From Bacteroidales bacterium UBA1256 (GTDB lineage Bacteria > Bacteroidota > Bacteroidia > Bacteroidales > Paludibacteraceae), in contig DBVU01000042.1 in the NCBI GenBank assembly GCA_002308195.1, positions 5,524 through 18,688 of the forward strand: 13,165 nucleotides of DNA, given 5' to 3'. The translations under genes and the position numbers were made by a program. A model generated the notes under the pieces. That model searched no databases. It was not told the origin of the DNA and was given only the letters and a program-made list of their open reading frames with translations. Positions 7,523-13,165 of this stretch are shown in pieces (within the stretch, counting starts at the first letter, position 1; each line of letters opens with the position of its first letter).

Positions 7523-8656
7523 TTATTTTTTGATGAGTTTGTCAGCAGCAACTTTGTTACCTGCTTTCGGCATTTGCGGCATCTCGTTGTAGTGCTTGAG
7601 CTGTTGCGGCTCAGTACTCTTCGGTGCCTGGTTTGCATAATCTAACTCATAGTGCTCCGAAACAATGCTCAGGTCGTACGGTTTAACTACGCCTTCTTCG
7701 TTGTATTTCAAACCATAGTAAACATACTCGCCATTCTCAAACCAGTCAATGTCTGCTACGTAAGAGAAAGTCTCGGTCTCACCGTCCCAAATCAGGGTCA
7801 TGTCCTTAACGAGAGCGCTTACCAATCCGTGGTCACTATAGGACCACACCGGATCGTCAGTAGTGTAGTCGGCGCCAAAGATCATAGCACCCGAGATAGC
7901 TTCGCCCAGGAGGTCCCATTTGATGTTGGAACCGTCACCATCATTTATCAACTCGGTGATGTACGAATCCATGTACTCGCAATATTTGTCTCTATCCAAT
8001 TTGCCAGCCTCACCGATGTTACGAATAGCTTGACCATCGGTCTCTGCAAAACGGAAACTTCCCCAACCGAACGGAGTGCCGTTGTAGTCACCTGCACTCT
8101 CGTCATTGATCGTGTAGAACGGTACGTGCGAATAGAGAAGGTAACCTGCGCCTTGGAAACCGGAACCGCTTACATAAGTAAGGTCGCCGTCCCATGCCAA
8201 TACAGGCCAGTAAGCAAGAACACAATTGAAGGAACCACCTGCCCAGGAAAGGGTGAAAGTAGTGTCAGAACCTTCTACGATAGAATCAGGCTCAGAACCA
8301 AATACACCATAGTCCTCAATCGAGTACATGCTGTACACGGATTTTACGTTTACTTGGCATACTGCCTCTAACTCACCATATTTAGCGGTGATGTTAGTTT
8401 GACCAATAGCCAATGCCTCAACGCGACCGTTAGCGTCAACAGTTGCTACTTCTTCATTGCTTGAACTCCATACGCATACCGGAGCCTCTGCAATAGTTGT
8501 CGGCTCGTACAATACGTTCAGTTTCTTTGAATCACCGACTGCAAGGTCAATAGATTTCTCCTTGAACGCAATCTTGGTGTACTCGCTGGACTCTTGCGGT
8601 CCGCAGCTTGCCAATGCTACAAGGGCAGCTGCAAATACGATTAAATACTTTTTCAT
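7523..8656 (-). CDS. Lipoprotein with Ig-like (Big_2) domain, third gene of Sus-like cluster
   Basis: A 377-residue lipoprotein: signal peptide MKKYLIVFAAALVALASC with the lipidated Cys at 18. A bacterial Ig-like group 2 domain follows at about 27-106 (KSIDLAVGDSKKLNVLYEPTT, WSSSNEEVATVDANGRVEALAIGQTNITAKYG, VNV). The remaining 270 residues are rich in Trp, Tyr, Gly and Asp and match no family I recognise. The acidic, aromatic composition would suit an extracellular ligand-binding domain. Placed 45 nt after susD and before the terminator, it is a candidate surface substrate-binding protein, comparable in position to SusE or SGBP-B. That role is inferred from position and the Ig-like domain only. 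It has no catalytic motif that I can see. Confidence 0.85.
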   Translation of the reverse strand: MKKYLIVFAAALVALASCGPQESSEYTKIAFKEKSIDLAVGDSKKLNVLYEPTTIAEAPVCVWSSSNEEVATVDANGRVEALAIGQTNITAKYGELEAVCQVNVKSVYSMYSIEDYGVFGSEPDSIVEGSDTTFTLSWAGGSFNCVLAYWPVLAWDGDLTYVSGSGFQGAGYLLYSHVPFYTINDESAGDYNGTPFGWGSFRFAETDGQAIRNIGEAGKLDRDKYCEYMDSYITELINDGDGSNIKWDLLGEAISGAMIFGADYTTDDPVWSYSDHGLVSALVKDMTLIWDGETETFSYVADIDWFENGEYVYYGLKYNEEGVVKPYDLSIVSEHYELDYANQAPKSTEPQQLKHYNEMPQMPKAGNKVAADKLIKK

Positions 8657-8701
8657 AATTGTAAGAAATAATTAAATTTTTTATAAACAGACTTATGTCT
8701 A

Positions 8702-10336
8702 TTATTGTTGTGTGAGAGTTGTCTTGCCGATGTTCGGGTTATAACGCGTCTCAGATGTCGGAATCTCGCATTGGAACTGCTCTCCGGCAGTACTGTTAAT
8801 ATCCAGTGTGGTCTCGCTGCGGCTCAGATGGTTCGTGCCTAACTTGCGGGTCTTCTGGAGACGACGCAACATCTGCATAGAGTAACCTTCACCCCACATC
8901 TCTACACGCCAGTTATATACGATAGCCTCTTTTACGGCATCGGTGGTGGTTAATGTACCCAGCCAATTGTTGTATTGCGTATCCTGACCATCCAGTACGC
9001 GCTCGTCGCAGAGGTCTTTAATGTACGATACTGCTGTTGCATTATCGCCATTGCTCCAGGCAGCCTCGGCTGCAATCAGATAAGCGGATTCTACACGCAT
9101 GAATACATTATCGCACAACCAGTTACGATCCACTTTCTGCAATAACTTCCTGCTGCCCTCTTCGAGATTCAGGTTCTTGGTACCCGGATTATAGAATTTA
9201 CGATAAGGGCAATATGGGAATTTCTTCTCGCTGCCTGAACGGAACCAGTCTTTACGAGCATCCCAACCGGTAGCTACGATATCGTCATACAACTTGCTGT
9301 CAATACCCTTTGTGTCACCGGCAGCTGCATAACTGTAGGTGTAAATGTCCACTTGGCCGAAGAACGAACCTAAAGCAGTCGTTGTCTCAACAGTCACGTC
9401 TTGACCCCACATCCAGTTGGCTGCACTAACATCTGCGAAACCGGTGGTGGTAAGCTCTGCTTTCTTCAACATCGGGTACTTGCCACCGTCAATAACAGCT
9501 TTTGCTTGCTCCAATGCAATCGTATAACAGTTCTTACCGTCAGCAACAATGACATTTTTGTCACCGTGGTTCAGCATGGCATAAGCCAACATCAAACGAG
9601 CTACGTCAGCATCGATCTCCAGCTTGGAACCGCGTTGGTTGTATTTGCTGTAGAAATCCAACAACTCAATTGCTTCCGACAAGTCTTCGTAAACGCGGTC
9701 ATACACCTCGCCTACAGTCGACAGCGGAGCACCTAATGTACCGGCTTTTACATCTGTACCTACGTAAACAGGAATCGCATTGGCATCCAGATCAGCAGTG
9801 CTTGCGTCACGCGGATCTGTGAAAATCTCCAACAAACCGGCATATGCCCATCCGCGGAGTGCCAGAATCTGGCCGTAGTAGTAACCTGTCTGAGCAAGCA
9901 CTTCTGTCGGATCTTCTGAACTGCTCATAGCAGCAAGAATATCGTTGATGTCTTTCTCAACTGCCATATCGCAGATATTGGTCAGGTTGATGATGTCATA
10001 GTAGAATGACCATGCGTAGCTGCGGGTATAAGCATAGTAGTTGCCGCGCTCGTAGCTTTCAAACCAGCCGTAGTTGCTGTTTTTCATTGCCATATCTCCC
10101 GACTGAATGTCACCGTACATATCCAGCGAACGTTTGCCGAATGTGTCATGTCCGCCATACTCGTAAATCTTTGAGTAAATACCAAAGATAGTACCTTGCA
10201 GTTTGTCCGGCAGATTCTGGTACTGCTCCTCAAGGAGCGTATCACCTTCCGGGTTCTGGTTTAAGAAACTGTCACCGCAAGAGGTGATTCCCAAACCTAG
10301 TACGAGGCTTACAAATAAATATTGTATCTTTTTCAT
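8702..10336 (-). CDS. SusD/RagB-family outer-membrane nutrient-binding lipoprotein
   Basis: Surface lipoprotein that closes over the extracellular face of its SusC partner and delivers substrate to it. It has 544 residues, a normal family length. The lipoprotein signal peptide MKKIQYLFVSLVLGLGITSC gives lipidated Cys20, followed by GDSFLNQNPEG as in typical SusD proteins. Family landmarks: the helical N-terminal repeat region (ILALRGWAYAGLLEIF at 157-172), the conserved C-terminal FMRVESAYLIAAEAAW at 412-427 and WRVEMWGEG at 476-484. It starts 30 nt after the susC stop, in the same operon. Substrate cannot be told from sequence; SusCD pairs may import glycans, glycopeptides or peptides. Confidence 0.95.
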   Translation of the reverse strand: MKKIQYLFVSLVLGLGITSCGDSFLNQNPEGDTLLEEQYQNLPDKLQGTIFGIYSKIYEYGGHDTFGKRSLDMYGDIQSGDMAMKNSNYGWFESYERGNYYAYTRSYAWSFYYDIINLTNICDMAVEKDINDILAAMSSSEDPTEVLAQTGYYYGQILALRGWAYAGLLEIFTDPRDASTADLDANAIPVYVGTDVKAGTLGAPLSTVGEVYDRVYEDLSEAIELLDFYSKYNQRGSKLEIDADVARLMLAYAMLNHGDKNVIVADGKNCYTIALEQAKAVIDGGKYPMLKKAELTTTGFADVSAANWMWGQDVTVETTTALGSFFGQVDIYTYSYAAAGDTKGIDSKLYDDIVATGWDARKDWFRSGSEKKFPYCPYRKFYNPGTKNLNLEEGSRKLLQKVDRNWLCDNVFMRVESAYLIAAEAAWSNGDNATAVSYIKDLCDERVLDGQDTQYNNWLGTLTTTDAVKEAIVYNWRVEMWGEGYSMQMLRRLQKTRKLGTNHLSRSETTLDINSTAGEQFQCEIPTSETRYNPNIGKTTLTQQ

Positions 10337-10341
10337 AATGC

Positions 10342-10371
10342 TCTAATTTTAATTAACAATTATCAATTAGA
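10342..10371. repeat. AT-rich susC-susD junction with AATT every 6-7 bp
   Basis: The susC stop and the 30-nt spacer before susD hold five AATT words starting at 10345, 10351, 10358, 10365 and 10371. The outer arms TCTAATT (10342-10348) and AATTAGA (10365-10371) are a 7-bp inverted repeat around a 16-nt loop. It could be a weak hairpin that lowers readthrough from susC to susD, or simply AT-rich spacer. Confidence 0.35.
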
Positions 10372-13165
10372 ATTGAACTTTAATACCAGCCATAACGGTG
10401 GACAGCGGGCTGTAATCGTTATAACCGTTCGTACCGCTCATAGACATCATCGGGTTATAACCCTTACGTGCCGAAGCGATAGCGAGGTTGTCTGCTGCTA
10501 CCCATACTTGCAGGTTGCTCAGTTTAATCTTCTCAATCAGTTTCTTCGGAAACTTGTAACCAACATTGATGTTGTTCAAGCTCAGGAACGAGTTGCTTGT
10601 CAAGAAACGGTCAGATGCTGCGTTTGCATACTCATCAGAACCGTTCGACAAACGAGGAATCGTAGTGCTCGGATTGCTTTCTGTCCAGCAGTTCAACATA
10701 TCTTTATGCCAGTTCATACTACCGATTTTGTCGCTGTGCATTAACGAAGCATACATGTTGTCATAGCCGTAACCGCCGATACGATAGCTGCAGCTGATGC
10801 TCAGCGTTACACCGTAAGCCTCCAGATCCAAACCGAAACCACCATCGAGGTCCGGCATATAGCTCTTGCCGACATAATTGCTACCTGCATAGGTGTACTC
10901 CTCGTTGGTAACGGCAACAGACTTGATGTTGGCATTCGGGTGCTTGAGTTGGTACTCATATACAGAACCGATGTAGTTGTCACCAGACTCGCCATCGTTA
11001 ATCAGGTCTGCAGAAGTGTGACCGAAACCACCTTTGTCTGCATCGTAGTATGCCGTGTACATAGCTTGACCTTCTTCGTTAACGCCCTCGTAATGAGTCA
11101 TGTACCAGTCTGCAGTAGAGTGACCTACAGCCATACCGCCGGACATAACCATGCGCTCCGGATTACCATTCTCGTCGTATCCGTCAATAGGCATCTGCAA
11201 CATCTTGTTGCGATAGTAACCACCGTTCAAACGGAAGTCCAACTTCACGTTACGCAGGTCAACGAGGTGCGCTTTGAGGTCGAACTCAATACCTTGGTTC
11301 TCCATTGCTGCATCGTTTACGTAGTAACCGCCGTAACCTAACGAAGGAGCTACATAACGCGGGAAGAGCATGTTATCGGTCTTCTTGTAAAAATAGTCTA
11401 ACTCAAGGTCAACGTATTTGTTTATAGAGAGTTCCAAACCAAGGTCAATGGTACTTGTACGCTCCCAAGTCAAATTAGGATTACCTTTATAGTCCCATAC
11501 ATAACCCTTTTCGCCGTTTACGTTGGCTACGCTGTATTGGTCGGAGAAGAGCATATCGCCAATATCTTGGTTACCCAAAACACCCCAGCTCAAACGTAAT
11601 TTACCGTTCTTGAGCCAGTCTCTTGCATCCGAAGTGGTGATGAATTCTTCTTCTGTGAAGTTCCATGCACCACCGACAGAACCGAAGTGACCCCAACGGT
11701 GACCCTTGGCAAACTTACTCGAACCATCTGCACGGTAGTTGGCAGTGATCAGATAACGCTTGTTGTACTCATAGGTAGCCGTTGCAAGAGCGGACTCCAG
11801 CGTGCTGGTACGTGCGTAACCTTCTACACCGTCCATTGCTACACCGTTGCTCAGTACGTTTGCGTTGTCCTCAACGATATTTTTCTTGTAGCCGTACTGC
11901 ATGTTGTATGTGAAGTACGTAGTCTCGTGACCTGCCATTACGCGGATAGTGTGCTCGTCGAGCGTCTTGTTGTACTCTAACAACTGGTTGCTCGTTACAG
12001 CGAGGTAGTTGTATTGCGTCTGGCTTACACGACCTACACCGGCAGCATCGCCGTAGTATTTGTTTGTCAACGCGTTGATGTTGTTGTTCATGTACTGAGC
12101 ACCGAGGTTCACAGTGAACTTAAGTCCCTCATAAAGCTTGAACTCCAGGAAAGCGTTGGCAACCGTCTGGTGACGAACCACCTTCTGCTTGTCCCATTCC
12201 AATGCACCGGCAGGGTTGATACCGAACGAATACGGACGACCGCCTTCTTCGCCGATATTGTCATTGCCGTTGTCACCGTAGTCATACATCTTGCCACCAG
12301 TGCTCGGGTCAATTTTCGGCTGACCGGTTACAGGGTCATATACGTATACCGGATAAATCGGCGGAATCTGGTTAACAAACAAGAAACCGTTGTTTGCCGC
12401 GTTATCGTCCTGAACAGGGTTGTTCATCGAAGCGTACGAATATTGGATATTCAAACCACCCTTCAACCATTTCTTAGCTTGATAGTTGATGTTGGCACGT
12501 GTGTTGAAACGCTGGAAGTCCGATGCGGTGTAGTAACCTTCATCTTTCAAGTAACCGAAACTGGTATAGTAGTTCAGTTTCTCGTTACCGCCACTGATCT
12601 TAGCCGTTGCCTCCAGTTTCAAACCGTTGTGGAACAAGGTGTTATACCAACTATCCATATTTTGGAACTGAGCCAAACGGTTTACTGTCGGGTCAAACGT
12701 CGGATTGACATTACCGGCAGCATCGTACGGGTTAACCAACAGGTTGCCCTTCTGGTCCCAAAGATTGTAGGTAGTCGGAATACCGGCAGAACCGTACAAG
12801 TTGTTGTTGGCGTAGTTGACTGATTTGTCTTCGCTCTTCTTTTGAATCATGCGGGCTTGCGTGTACAGACTCTGCCATGCCATTACGATGTAATCTTCAG
12901 GATTGTCAATTACGTCGTACATCGGCAACAAACGCATGTTGGCACCTGCCTTCACGTCAATCTCAATCTTACCTTCATCGCCGTTCGAACTACCTTTCTT
13001 TGTGGTGATCAAAACCACACCGTTCGCGCCGCGGCTACCGTACAGAGACGTTGCTGTTGCGTCCTTCAGAATAGTAGTGCTGGCGATGTCGCCCGGGTCA
13101 ATCGAACTGATAGACCCGGCATCCAATGGAATACCGTCTACTACGTAGAGCGGGCTGCTGCTTGC
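10367..13165 (-). CDS. SusC/RagA-family TonB-dependent outer-membrane transporter (5' end outside window)
   Basis: TonB-dependent transporter that moves substrate captured with SusD across the outer membrane, powered by TonB-ExbBD. 932 codons are visible. The frame is open to the window edge, so the signal peptide, the N-terminal carboxypeptidase-regulatory-like domain, the TonB box and the start of the plug are missing. The visible part begins with the plug signature [10 protein letters not shown], then [37 protein letters not shown], diagnostic for the SusC/RagA group. About 850 residues of alternating beta-strand and Asn/Gly/Asp loop sequence form the 22-strand barrel. It ends in the aromatic terminal strand GIKVQF expected for BAM-assembled proteins. 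A Met-like start near 13126 would be an internal TTG codon and is not the true start. Confidence 0.95.
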   Translation of the reverse strand, partial: ASSSPLYVVDGIPLDAGSISSIDPGDIASTTILKDATATSLYGSRGANGVVLITTKKGSSNGDEGKIEIDVKAGANMRLLPMYDVIDNPEDYIVMAWQSLYTQARMIQKKSEDKSVNYANNNLYGSAGIPTTYNLWDQKGNLLVNPYDAAGNVNPTFDPTVNRLAQFQNMDSWYNTLFHNGLKLEATAKISGGNEKLNYYTSFGYLKDEGYYTASDFQRFNTRANINYQAKKWLKGGLNIQYSYASMNNPVQDDNAANNGFLFVNQIPPIYPVYVYDPVTGQPKIDPSTGGKMYDYGDNGNDNIGEEGGRPYSFGINPAGALEWDKQKVVRHQTVANAFLEFKLYEGLKFTVNLGAQYMNNNINALTNKYYGDAAGVGRVSQTQYNYLAVTSNQLLEYNKTLDEHTIRVMAGHETTYFTYNMQYGYKKNIVEDNANVLSNGVAMDGVEGYARTSTLESALATATYEYNKRYLITANYRADGSSKFAKGHRWGHFGSVGGAWNFTEEEFITTSDARDWLKNGKLRLSWGVLGNQDIGDMLFSDQYSVANVNGEKGYVWDYKGNPNLTWERTSTIDLGLELSINKYVDLELDYFYKKTDNMLFPRYVAPSLGYGGYYVNDAAMENQGIEFDLKAHLVDLRNVKLDFRLNGGYYRNKMLQMPIDGYDENGNPERMVMSGGMAVGHSTADWYMTHYEGVNEEGQAMYTAYYDADKGGFGHTSADLINDGESGDNYIGSVYEYQLKHPNANIKSVAVTNEEYTYAGSNYVGKSYMPDLDGGFGLDLEAYGVTLSISCSYRIGGYGYDNMYASLMHSDKIGSMNWHKDMLNCWTESNPSTTIPRLSNGSDEYANAASDRFLTSNSFLSLNNINVGYKFPKKLIEKIKLSNLQVWVAADNLAIASARKGYNPMMSMSGTNGYNDYSPLSTVMAGIKVQF

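Noticed and set aside
8690..8701. Small AGAC/GTCT inverted repeat between susD and the lipoprotein gene
   Set aside because: Only a 4-bp stem with a 4-nt loop and no T-tract; not above chance. No TAnnTTTG box was found in this 45-nt spacer either.
12014..12823. Long plus-strand open frame of 269 codons opposite susC
   Set aside because: It lies wholly antisense to an unmistakable SusC barrel, its translation is low-complexity Val/Arg/Thr-rich, and it has no promoter or family match. It is a shadow frame.

Overview
The window reads as chromosomal DNA of a member of the Bacteroidota, most likely order Bacteroidales. The evidence is a SusC/SusD pair, lipoproteins with Bacteroidales-type signal peptides, two promoters matching the TTTG / TAnnTTTG consensus of the Bacteroidetes primary sigma factor, and a secreted protease whose C-terminus resembles a type IX secretion (T9SS) sorting domain. 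Every gene I can support is on the minus strand, so transcription runs from high to low coordinates. No RNA gene, insertion sequence, CRISPR array or integrase was seen.

In transcription order, region 1 (13165 to 7523) is a nutrient-uptake cluster. It holds a SusC-type TonB-dependent transporter (N-terminus outside the window), a SusD-type lipoprotein and a lipoprotein with a bacterial Ig-like (Big_2) domain in the place of a SusE/SGBP-like surface binder. It ends at a strong hairpin terminator (7466-7503). No glycan-degrading enzyme is in view.

Region 2 (7486 to about 4546) is a single-gene unit. Its promoter is interleaved with the preceding terminator. The gene encodes a modular M6-family metalloprotease (HEFGH...D zinc motif, Met-turn, Fn3 and jelly-roll-like modules, T9SS-like C-terminus). 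A hairpin follows the gene.

Region 3 (about 4493 to 1) is the start of the division and cell wall (dcw) cluster: mraZ - rsmH - ftsL-like - ftsI (class B PBP) - murE. Junctions run from a 31-nt gap down to a 4-nt overlap, and murE leaves the window before its C-terminal domain. The mraZ promoter has two TGGGG boxes exactly 10 bp apart, one overlapping the -33 element, which fits MraZ autorepression.

The most unusual signal is a set of three short arrays of degenerate 7-bp tandem repeats. All lie inside the dcw cluster and all are purine-rich on the coding strand: one inside murE, one between rsmH and ftsL, and one inside rsmH. Two of them are translated into extra loops of essential enzymes, and 7 bp is not a multiple of three.
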